A stretch of DNA of 37,263 nucleotides from Streptomyces adustus. Lineage in GTDB: Bacteria; Actinomycetota; Actinomycetes; Streptomycetales; Streptomycetaceae. Position 1 is the stretch's first letter, and each line of letters opens with the position of its first letter. Position numbers and translations under genes: made by a program. The stretch lies in NCBI RefSeq assembly GCF_009377175.1, contig NZ_VJZD01000075.1, positions 1-37,263 on the forward strand. The letters run 5' to 3'. This document shows, piece after piece, positions 23,566 to 29,803 of this stretch. Below the pieces are notes generated by a model, which saw nothing but the letters and a program-made list of their open reading frames with translations, did no database searches and had not been told where the DNA came from.

Positions 23566-24395
23566 GGCCTGCCTGCCAGCAGCTTGTTCAGCCCGCCGTA
23601 GCCGGGCCCACCGGCCGGCACGTCGTACGTCCCCGTGTCCAGCAGCTCCCGCGCGACCCGGCGGACCTCGGCGTACGCGGCCTCGGCCAGGCCCGAACCG
23701 GCGCTGACGCGCGCGACGCCGAGCCCGGCCAGTGCGGCGACCGAGGGGGAGCCGGGGCCGATCAGGATGTTGAGCGGACCGTCCACACCGTCGACGAGGA
23801 GCTTGACGGTCTCCGGGTCGACGGCCCCGGGGACGAAGATCCCGTCGGCGCCCGCGGCGAGGAACGCGGCGGCCCGTTCCAGCGTGCGGTCCACTCCCCC
23901 GGCGCCCCGCAGATAGGTGTCGATCCGGGCGTTGACGAACAGCGGCACGTCCTGCGCGTCGGCGGCGGCGCGGGCGGCGGCGATCCGCTCGGCCTGCTCC
24001 GCGACCGGCCGCAGCGGCTCGGGCCCTTCGTGCAGCGCGTCCTCGATGTTCACACCCACGGCGCCCGCCGCGAGCACCGCGCGGACGGTCGCGGCGACGC
24101 CCTGCGGATCCGGCGCGTAGCCGCCCTCGATGTCCGCGCTCACCGGCACCCGGACCGCGGACGCGACGGCCGTCAGGGCCCCGACGGCCCGCTCCCGGTC
24201 GAGGCGGTCGCCGTCGGCCGCGCCCAGGGACCAGGCCAGGCCGGCGCTGGTGGTCGCGACGGCCGCGGCGCCCGCGTCCTCGACGACCCGGGCGCTCGCG
24301 GCGTCCCAGGCGTTCGGCAGGACGAGCGGGCGTCCGGGAATGTGCAGGGCTCGGAAGGCGAGGGCGCGCTCGCGCAAGGTGCTCGGGTTCGTCAT
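23562..24395 (-). CDS. Isocitrate lyase / phosphoenolpyruvate mutase family protein
   Basis: Protein of 277 aa. The TIM-barrel motifs are PNAWDAASARVVEDAGAAAV (substrate loop), VPVSADIEGGY (metal-binding Asp) and VGVNIEDA (catalytic loop), then NARIDTYL. This is the short PEP-mutase/2-methylisocitrate-lyase branch. The diagnostic KKCGH of true isocitrate lyase is absent, so C-C lyase or mutase activity on an unknown 2-hydroxy or 2-oxo acid is likely. A GTG three codons upstream (24404) is an alternative start. The last codons overlap the ssgD stop by four bases. Confidence 0.85.
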   Translation of the reverse strand: MTNPSTLRERALAFRALHIPGRPLVLPNAWDAASARVVEDAGAAAVATTSAGLAWSLGAADGDRLDRERAVGALTAVASAVRVPVSADIEGGYAPDPQGVAATVRAVLAAGAVGVNIEDALHEGPEPLRPVAEQAERIAAARAAADAQDVPLFVNARIDTYLRGAGGVDRTLERAAAFLAAGADGIFVPGAVDPETVKLLVDGVDGPLNILIGPGSPSVAALAGLGVARVSAGSGLAEAAYAEVRRVARELLDTGTYDVPAGGPGYGGLNKLLAGRP

Positions 24396-24517
24396 GGAGA
24401 CCACTCAAGCAGCGGGTCCCCCCGCTCGGCTGGCAGGAATCCGACACCAACGGGTCCCGGGACCGGAGGAGTCGCACGGCACGAGTCGCACGGCACAGCG
24501 GCCCGCGCCTAATTCGA

Positions 24518-24546
24518 TTGACGTCCCCCGAGGGTCTTCGTACCGT
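24518..24546 (+). promoter_or_regulatory. Promoter of the second ABC-F gene, with an AT-rich WblC-like upstream patch
   Basis: TTGACG (24518-24523), a 17-bp spacer and TACCGT (24541-24546) make a good vegetative promoter. CTAATTCGA directly precedes the -35, an AT-rich patch that stands out in this GC-rich DNA and resembles WhiB7/WblC-dependent promoters. The transcript would start near 24553, leaving a leader of about 205 bases. Confidence 0.7.
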
Positions 24547-24583
24547 GGATGACGTTCCTGTTGTCGTCGATTGGAGAAGGACG

Positions 24584-24595
24584 TTGCTCGTCTGA
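24584..24595 (+). CDS. Three-codon leader peptide (M-L-V) of the ABC-F attenuator
   Basis: TTG CTC GTC TGA follows a near-perfect ribosome-binding site, GGAGAAGG (24573-24580). Its stop codon overlaps the 5' arm of the leader hairpin (24594-24599). A ribosome held on it would block that arm. It is too short to have another role; the evidence is the ribosome-binding site and its position. Confidence 0.6.
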   Translation: MLV

Positions 24596-24649
24596 GGTCC
24601 TGAGACACCGCCGCACACACCCGAGGGTGTGTGTTTGGTGTGCGACCTC
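24594..24649 (+). terminator. Leader hairpin, probable attenuator of the ABC-F gene
   Basis: Three nested stems are seen. GAGGTC (24594-24599) pairs with GACCTC (24644-24649). ACACC (24605-24609) pairs with GGTGT (24637-24641). CACACACCC (24614-24622) pairs with GGGTGTGTG (24625-24633), which is followed by TTT. Downstream, CTTGAT (24711) / ATCAAG (24736) and the overlapping GCTTG (24721) / CAAGC (24738) are mutually exclusive stems just before the ribosome-binding site. Loss of the outer arm to a stalled ribosome would change the fold. Confidence 0.65.
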
Positions 24650-24757
24650 GGCGTCCGAGCCGTCCTCCTGAGTTCCGGCACAGGACTTTCCGGCGATTGC
24701 CCCGCGGTGTCTTGATACGCGCTTGCCCTGACCGCATCAAGCAACCGCGAGGCCTGT

Positions 24758-26371
24758 ATGTCCGCATCCCTCACCTGTACGTCCCTCTCCTTCGCCTGGC
24801 CCGACGGCACCTCCGTCTTCGACGGCCTGGACGTCTCCTTCGGCCCCGGCAGAACCGGTCTCGTCGGCGTCAACGGCTCGGGGAAGTCGACCCTGCTGAA
24901 GCTGATCGCCCAGGAACTGGTCCCGGCCGACGGAGCCGTCCGGGTCGCGGGCGAGGTCGGCTACCTCCCGCAGAACGTCACGCTCGACACCGCCCTCAAG
25001 GTCGACGAGGCCCTCGGCATCGCCGCCCGGCGCGCCGCGCTGCACGCCATCGAGCGGGGCGACGCCTCCGAGCGGCAGTTCGAGATCATCGGCGACGACT
25101 GGGACGTCGAGGAGCGCGCGCTCGCCACCCTCGGCGAACTCGGTCTCGGCCACATCGGCCTGGACCGCACGATCGGCGAGGTGTCGGGCGGCGAGTCCGT
25201 GCTGCTGCGGCTGGCCGCACTCCTGCTGGACCGGCCGGACGTCCTCCTCCTCGACGAGCCCACCAACAACCTCGACCTGTACGCGCGCAAGCGGTTGTAC
25301 ACGGCCGTCTCCGCCTGGCCGGGCGTCCTGGTCGTGGTCAGCCACGACCGCGAACTCCTGGAACTGGTCGACCAGATCGCGGACCTGCGCTCCGGCGAGA
25401 TCGTCTGGTACGGCGGCACCTACTCGGCGTACGAGGAGTTGCTGGCCACCGAGCAGGAGGCCGCCGAACGCATGGTGCGGGTCGCGGAGGCCGACCTGCG
25501 CAAGCAGAAGCGCGAGCTGGTCGACGCGCAGGTCAAGCTGGCACGGCGCAAGCGGTACGGCCAGAAGATGTTCGAGCAGAAACGCGAACCGAAGATCGTC
25601 ATGGGGGCGCGCAGACGCGCGGCACAGGAGTCCGCGGGCAAGCACCGCATCATGCACGAGGAGCGGCTCGCCGAGGCACGGGACCGGCTCGACGACGCGG
25701 CGGACGCCGTACGGGACGACGACGAGATCCGCGTCGACCTGCCGTACACGGCCGTACCGCCGGGCCGGACCGTGCTCACCCTGCGGGATCTGGAACTCGC
25801 GTACGGGGCGAGCGTGGCCGGCGGCCTCGACCTGCACGGTCCGGAGCGGGTGGCGCTGATCGGGCGCAACGGCGCGGGCAAGACCACGCTGCTGCGCACG
25901 ATCGCCGGGGAGCTGACGCCGGTCGCGGGCGAGGCGCAGCCGCATGTCCCGCTGCGCTTCCTGCCGCAGCGGCTCGACGTCCTCGACGACGGGCTGACCG
26001 TCGCCGAGAACGTGGCCCGGTTCGCCCCGGGTGCCACGAACAACCAGATCCGGGCCCGCCTGGCCCGCTTCCTGTTCCGTGGGGCCCGGGCCGACCAGCA
26101 GGCGGCGACGCTCTCCGGCGGCGAGCGTTTCCGGGCGGCCCTGGCCGCGCTGATGCTGGCGGAGCCCGCGCCGCAGCTCCTGCTGCTCGACGAGCCGACG
26201 AACAACCTCGACATGGCGAGCGTCCGGCAGCTGACGACGGCCCTGGAGTCCTACGAGGGCGCGCTGGTCGTGGCCTCCCACGACCTGCCGTTCCTGGAGT
26301 CCCTGGGCATCACGCGCTGGCTGCTGCTGGACGGGGAGCTGCGGGAGATCACCCCGGACGAGATCGGGTAG
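24758..26371 (+). CDS. ABC-F family ATPase, probable antibiotic-inducible ribosome protection factor
   Basis: Protein of 537 aa, two ABC cassettes and no membrane segment. Cassette 1: Walker A GVNGSGKS (37-44), signature VSGGE (142-146), Walker B LLLDEPTNNLD (163-173). Cassette 2: Walker A GRNGAGKT (368-375), signature LSGGE, Walker B LLLDEPTNNLD. The linker (about 225-325) is very basic, with RKQKRELVDAQVKLARRKRY and GARRRAAQESAGKHR, suited to rRNA/tRNA contact. The structured leader with a micro-ORF favours a resistance-type ABC-F over a housekeeping factor. The drug class cannot be read from the sequence. GAGG lies five bases before the ATG. A strong terminator follows. Confidence 0.9.
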   Translation: MSASLTCTSLSFAWPDGTSVFDGLDVSFGPGRTGLVGVNGSGKSTLLKLIAQELVPADGAVRVAGEVGYLPQNVTLDTALKVDEALGIAARRAALHAIERGDASERQFEIIGDDWDVEERALATLGELGLGHIGLDRTIGEVSGGESVLLRLAALLLDRPDVLLLDEPTNNLDLYARKRLYTAVSAWPGVLVVVSHDRELLELVDQIADLRSGEIVWYGGTYSAYEELLATEQEAAERMVRVAEADLRKQKRELVDAQVKLARRKRYGQKMFEQKREPKIVMGARRRAAQESAGKHRIMHEERLAEARDRLDDAADAVRDDDEIRVDLPYTAVPPGRTVLTLRDLELAYGASVAGGLDLHGPERVALIGRNGAGKTTLLRTIAGELTPVAGEAQPHVPLRFLPQRLDVLDDGLTVAENVARFAPGATNNQIRARLARFLFRGARADQQAATLSGGERFRAALAALMLAEPAPQLLLLDEPTNNLDMASVRQLTTALESYEGALVVASHDLPFLESLGITRWLLLDGELREITPDEIG

Positions 26372-26402
26372 CGGCCCTTCCCGGCCTCCGTCACCCTCCA
26401 TC

Positions 26403-26438
26403 GGCCGCCCGGCCCCGGCCTCCCGGGGCCGGGCGGCC
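26403..26438 (+). terminator. Rho-independent-type terminator after the ABC-F gene
   Basis: A perfect 16-bp GC stem (26403-26418 with 26423-26438) with loop CCTC is followed by GTGTCT. Confidence 0.9.
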
Positions 26439-26560
26439 GTGTCTCAGGAGGGCCACAGCCCCTCACCGGGGGTTCTGCCGGCGTGCGCCCGCACTGCATG
26501 ATGTCCAGCCTGCGCCGCATCATGGACACCGAGTACACACAGTGGATACGGAGACTCCTC

Positions 26561-27337
26561 GTGCCCAGCAAGAAGGCCCTCGTCCGCCGCCCCGGTCCGC
26601 GCCTCGCCGAAGGCCTGGTGACCCACATCGAGCGGGAACAGCCCGACGTCGATCTCGCCGTCGAGCAGTGGGAGGCGTACGTGGCGGCGCTCCAGGCGCA
26701 CGGCTGGGAGACGGTCGAGGTGGAGCCGGCCGACGACTGCCCCGACTCCGTGTTCGTCGAGGACACGGTGGTCATGTACCGGAACGTCGCCCTGATCGCC
26801 CGGCCCGGCGCCGAGGCCCGGCGCGAGGAGACCGCCGGGGTCGAGGAGGCCGTGGCCCGGCTGGGCTGTTCGGTGAACTGGATCTGGGAGCCGGGCACAC
26901 TCGACGGCGGCGACGTCCTGAAGATCGACGACACGGTCTACGTCGGCCGGGGCGGGCGCACCAACGCGGCCGGCGTGCAGCAGCTGCGCGCCGCCTTCGA
27001 GCCGCTGGGCGCGCGGGTCGTGTCCGTGCCCGTGAGCAAGGTGCTGCACCTGAAGTCGGCGGTCACCGCGCTGCCCGACGGGACGGTCCTCGGGCACATC
27101 CCGAACGTGGACCAGCCCTCCCTGTTCCCCCGCTTCCTCCCGGTGCCCGAGGAGTCCGGCTCGCACGTGGTGCTGCTCGGCGGCGGCAAGCTGCTCATGG
27201 CCGCGAGTGCGCCGAAGACGGCGGAGCTGCTCACGGACCTGGGCCATGAGGTGGTCGTGGTGGACATCAGCGAGTTCGAGAAGCTCGAAGGCTGCGTGAC
27301 CTGCCTGTCGGTGCGCCTGCGGGACCTCTACGTCTGA
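26561..27337 (+). CDS. ddaH: N(G),N(G)-dimethylarginine dimethylaminohydrolase
   Basis: Protein of 258 aa, close to bacterial DDAH (about 254). Motifs: PDSVFVEDTVV (61-71, guanidinium-binding acids), TLDGGDVLKID (113-123), the catalytic His163 in KVLHLKSAVT, and the catalytic Cys248 in GCVTCLSVRLRD. It hydrolyses methylated arginine to citrulline and dimethylamine through a thiouronium intermediate. The pentein relatives arginine deiminase and PAD are longer. I start at the GTG at 26561, with GGAG seven bases upstream; ATGs at 26503 and 26523 are in frame but lack support. It is monocistronic. Confidence 0.9.
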   Translation: MPSKKALVRRPGPRLAEGLVTHIEREQPDVDLAVEQWEAYVAALQAHGWETVEVEPADDCPDSVFVEDTVVMYRNVALIARPGAEARREETAGVEEAVARLGCSVNWIWEPGTLDGGDVLKIDDTVYVGRGGRTNAAGVQQLRAAFEPLGARVVSVPVSKVLHLKSAVTALPDGTVLGHIPNVDQPSLFPRFLPVPEESGSHVVLLGGGKLLMAASAPKTAELLTDLGHEVVVVDISEFEKLEGCVTCLSVRLRDLYV

Positions 27338-27560
27338 GCCAGCACGGCCTTCGCACCTGACATCCGCAGGACCTTTACGTCCCGCATCTCCCGGATCCCC
27401 CCGCGCCTCCCGTATCTTCCGTTACCGCGATACGCCCCGTTCAGGTGAACATCGTCTGCCCGGCCCCGGGAGTCGCCCCTCTCGGGGCCGCCGTGCCGCC
27501 CCGAGCCCGGCCGCGACAGAAGTACGGGTTTCACGCAAAAAGGCGGGCTGATCAGCGGTC
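27338..27560. other. Intergenic DNA after ddaH
   Basis: There is no gene. A weak hairpin (GGCCCC at 27462-27467 with GGGGCC at 27484-27489) may end ddaH transcription. CGTATC/GATACG arms flank 12 bases near 27411-27434. The GC content falls toward the desaturase promoter, where the tandem operator repeats begin. Confidence 0.5.
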
Positions 27561-27576
27561 TTTACGGAGAACTTAA

Positions 27577-27621
27577 CCTACGGCAACGTAACCTACGGCT
27601 TCGTAGCCTACGATTCCGTAA
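27577..27621 (+). promoter_or_regulatory. Three tandem 15-bp operator-like repeats upstream of the desaturase
   Basis: The repeats are CCTACGGCAACGTAA, CCTACGGCTTCGTAG and CCTACGATTCCGTAA, head to tail without spacers. Each contains the dyad TACG-N4-CGTA (27579-27590, 27594-27605, 27609-27620), and an outer AACTTA/TAAGTT pair brackets the set. Dimers of a TetR-type lipid regulator would sit about 1.5 turns apart. The third repeat contains TACGAT, a possible -10. The regulator is not in this window. Confidence 0.7.
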
Positions 27622-27678
27622 GTTCCGGCACCGCTCGCCGGACCGTTCGACCGTGCACCGCGTCCCCTGGAGTTACCC

Positions 27679-28653
27679 GTGACGATCACCTCCCCTCACC
27701 TCGGCAGCCCTGCTGTGTGGACAGACGCCAAGCTCCTGTACGCACTGGAGGAAGTCGTCGAGACGGAGCTGAATCGTCACCTGAAGGTCGCCAAGGACTG
27801 GATGCCCCACGAGTACGTGCCGTTCAGCGACGGCCGCAACTTCCCCGGCATCTTCGAGGACGGCGAGGCCTGGGGCAAGGAGCAGTCCAAGGTCACGGAG
27901 ATCGGCCGGATCGCCCTGGTGGTGAACCTGCTGACCGAGGACAACCTCCCCAGCTACCACCACGAGATCGCCTCCCTGTTCGGCCGGGACGGCGCCTGGG
28001 GCACCTGGGTGCACCGCTGGACGGCCGAGGAGGGCCGGCACGGCATCGTGATGCGGGACTACCTGCTCACCTCGCGCGCGGTGGACCCGGACAAGCTCGA
28101 ACAGTTCCGCATGGCGCACATGAGCGAGGGCTTCGAGTCGGACAACCGTCACTCGATGCTGCACTCGGTCGCGTACGTCGCCTTCCAGGAGCTGGCGACC
28201 CGCATCTCGCACCGCAACACCGGACACCAGTCCGGCGACCCGGTCTGCGACCGCATGCTGGCCCGCATCGCGACCGACGAGAACCTGCACATGGTCTTCT
28301 ACCGCAACCTGCTGAAGGCAGCCTTCGAACTGGCCCCCGACCTGACCATGCAGGCGGTGCGGGACGTCGTCGTGAACTTCCGGATGCCCGGTCACGGCAT
28401 GCCCGGCTTCGAGCGCGCCGCCGCGCAGATGGCCATCGGCGAGGTCTACAACCTGCGCATCCACCACGACGACGTCATCCAGCCCGTCCTGCGTCACCTG
28501 AAGGTCCTGGAGATCGACGGCCTCGGCCCCGAGGGTCTCCAGGCGCAGGAGGAGCTCGGCCTGTTCATGGGCGGCCTCGACTCGGAGGCCCTGAAGTTCG
28601 ACGAGAAGCTCGCGGCCCGCAAGGCCCGGATGGCGGCGCGCGCCGCGGGCTGA
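27679..28653 (+). CDS. Acyl-ACP desaturase (soluble di-iron)
   Basis: Protein of 324 aa of the plant/mycobacterial DesA type. Di-iron ligands are AEEGRH (116-121), ELATRISH (171-178, Glu/His helix) and TDENLH (199-204), with the earlier helix TEDNLPSYHHE. It introduces a cis double bond into acyl chains on ACP, using ferredoxin and oxygen. That makes it a membrane-fluidity enzyme, in keeping with an acyl-responsive operator upstream. GGAG lies six bases before the GTG at 27679. The length is normal and all ligands are present. Confidence 0.93.
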   Translation: MTITSPHLGSPAVWTDAKLLYALEEVVETELNRHLKVAKDWMPHEYVPFSDGRNFPGIFEDGEAWGKEQSKVTEIGRIALVVNLLTEDNLPSYHHEIASLFGRDGAWGTWVHRWTAEEGRHGIVMRDYLLTSRAVDPDKLEQFRMAHMSEGFESDNRHSMLHSVAYVAFQELATRISHRNTGHQSGDPVCDRMLARIATDENLHMVFYRNLLKAAFELAPDLTMQAVRDVVVNFRMPGHGMPGFERAAAQMAIGEVYNLRIHHDDVIQPVLRHLKVLEIDGLGPEGLQAQEELGLFMGGLDSEALKFDEKLAARKARMAARAAG

Positions 28654-28662
28654 CCGCACGCG

Positions 28663-28697
28663 CGCGGCGGGCCGAATTCCCCGTGCGGCCCGCCGCG
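28663..28697. terminator. Terminator after the desaturase gene
   Basis: A perfect 12-bp stem (28663-28674 with 28686-28697) and an 11-base loop begin nine bases after the desaturase stop. Confidence 0.75.
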
Positions 28698-28718
28698 GAC
28701 CTGCGGCATCATGCCGCC

Positions 28719-29555
28719 ATGCATGACGACAGCACCTCGCAGCAGGCGGTCGACTTCCTGCTGGGCCTGGTCGAGAACAAAATCGCCAGGCGGGTCCGCC
28801 GGCGCATCGGCCTGTCCCGCCCCGACCGGTCCCCGGAGGCACAGCGTCGGCTGCTGTCCAGGTGGACGTGGCCGCCGGTGCCCGCGTCCATGCTGCTGTG
28901 GGCCCTGGAGGAGGACGACTCCGAGCTGAACACCGTGGTGTGGCGGCACCTCCCGGCGAACGACGGCATCCGCCGGGCGATCGTCCGCGGTGTGCCGTTC
29001 GGCCCCGGCCGTACGGAACCGGTGCCCGTCGCCCCCACGCTGCGCGGACAGGAACCGCCGGTGCCCGAGAGTTTCACCCGCCTCGGCCTGGTCGGCGCCC
29101 TGCGCACGGTCGCCTCCATGGAACAGGGACGTGCGGCCGCCTCCATGGTCGTGGAGCGCCCGGACTGGCAGGAGGTCGCCGACGCGGACGGGGAGCGTCC
29201 GCTGCCCGGATACGCACGCTGGGCCCTGTCCGTACGGCCGGACTGTCCGCCCGCGCTGCGCGCCGGGTTCGGCACCCATCGCAAGTTCACCCACCGCGTG
29301 CGGCAGGCCGGAATCCTGAGCGGCCCGGCCGAGTACGCGACGGAGCACGGCCCCGCCGCCCGCGCCCTGGGGCTGCTGTCCCTGGGGCACACCCTGTTCC
29401 CGGCGCGCCTGGCCGCCGCCCAGGACGCGCTGCGCCCGCTGGTGCGCGACCACCTCGGCGAGAGCGAGGAGGCCTGGGCGGTGCTGGCACAGCTGATGCC
29501 CACCTTCCACGGCACCGCCCCCGAGCTGGTGGTGACCGCGGGCGCCATCGCCTGA
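28719..29555 (+). CDS. Unrecognised cytosolic protein
   Basis: Protein of 278 aa; I do not recognise a family. It is mostly helical, with a basic stretch near the N-terminus (VENKIARRVRRRIGLSRP), then SMLLWALEEDDSELNTVVWR and GTHRKFTHRVRQAGILSG. There is no signal peptide, membrane helix or known motif. The start ATG at 28719 lacks a Shine-Dalgarno sequence, and CATCAT six bases upstream could be a leaderless -10. It lies just before the tRNA-like gene and the vWA operon, so a link with that module is possible but unproven. Confidence 0.65.
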   Translation: MHDDSTSQQAVDFLLGLVENKIARRVRRRIGLSRPDRSPEAQRRLLSRWTWPPVPASMLLWALEEDDSELNTVVWRHLPANDGIRRAIVRGVPFGPGRTEPVPVAPTLRGQEPPVPESFTRLGLVGALRTVASMEQGRAAASMVVERPDWQEVADADGERPLPGYARWALSVRPDCPPALRAGFGTHRKFTHRVRQAGILSGPAEYATEHGPAARALGLLSLGHTLFPARLAAAQDALRPLVRDHLGESEEAWAVLAQLMPTFHGTAPELVVTAGAIA

Positions 29556-29594
29556 ACCGGCGTCCGCGTCCGGGACGAGCAGCCGGGCGAGGGG

Positions 29595-29668
29595 GCGGGG
29601 CGGCTGGATTCGAACCAGCGTGTTCTGGTTTTGGAGACCGGTGCGCCTGCCTCTGCGCTACGGCCCCG
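29595..29668 (-). tRNA. Atypical tRNA-like gene, anticodon CCA (Trp type)
   Basis: On the minus strand the cloverleaf reads: D-stem GCGC/GCGC with an 8-base loop AGAGGCAG; anticodon stem CCGGT/ACCAG with one C-A mismatch; loop CTCCAAA; variable AACAC; T-stem GCTGG/CCAGC with loop TTCGAAT. The acceptor stem pairs fully only if a C is bulged (CGGGG-c-CG with CGCCCCG). CCA is not encoded. It does not resemble the tRNA-Trp expected for Streptomyces (5' AGGGGCGTAGCTCAA type, from memory). It may be a tRNA-like RNA with another function, or a decayed tRNA. TACGCT at 29682-29687 could be its -10. Confidence 0.6.
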
Positions 29669-29700
29669 CCCTTGAGGCCCGAGCGTAATGCCTTCGCCCG

Positions 29701-29724
29701 TTGTCGGTGCGGGCTGGTACCAAT
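29701..29724 (+). promoter_or_regulatory. Near-match PafBC promoter before the vWA/MoxR operon
   Basis: TTGTCGGTG (29701-29709), eight bases, then TACCAAT. The -26 element is exact for TGTCRGTG and the spacing is right, but the -10 hexamer TACCAA lacks the final T (the next base is T). It lies about 80 bp upstream of the vWA start, in the right orientation. Confidence 0.45.
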
Positions 29725-29736
29725 GGGTCACGCGGT

Positions 29737-29771
29737 CACGTGCCATGCGGCACGGGGGCACATGGCACGTG
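29737..29771. repeat. 11-bp inverted repeat in the leader of the vWA gene
   Basis: CACGTGCCATG (29737-29747) and CATGGCACGTG (29761-29771) are exact inverted repeats around 13 bases, which themselves contain GGCACGGGGGCA. It can be a strong RNA hairpin before the ribosome-binding site, or a two-turn operator. It ends 32 bp before the ATG. Confidence 0.7.
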
Positions 29772-29803
29772 GCGCGCCGCACGGGGGGAACGGGGGGCAC
29801 GCG

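Noticed and set aside
24549..24671. 40-codon upstream ORF from the ATG at 24549 as the leader peptide
   Set aside because: The ATG is only two bases after the -10 hexamer, before the expected transcription start, and has no ribosome-binding site; the M-L-V micro-ORF has both position and Shine-Dalgarno sequence.
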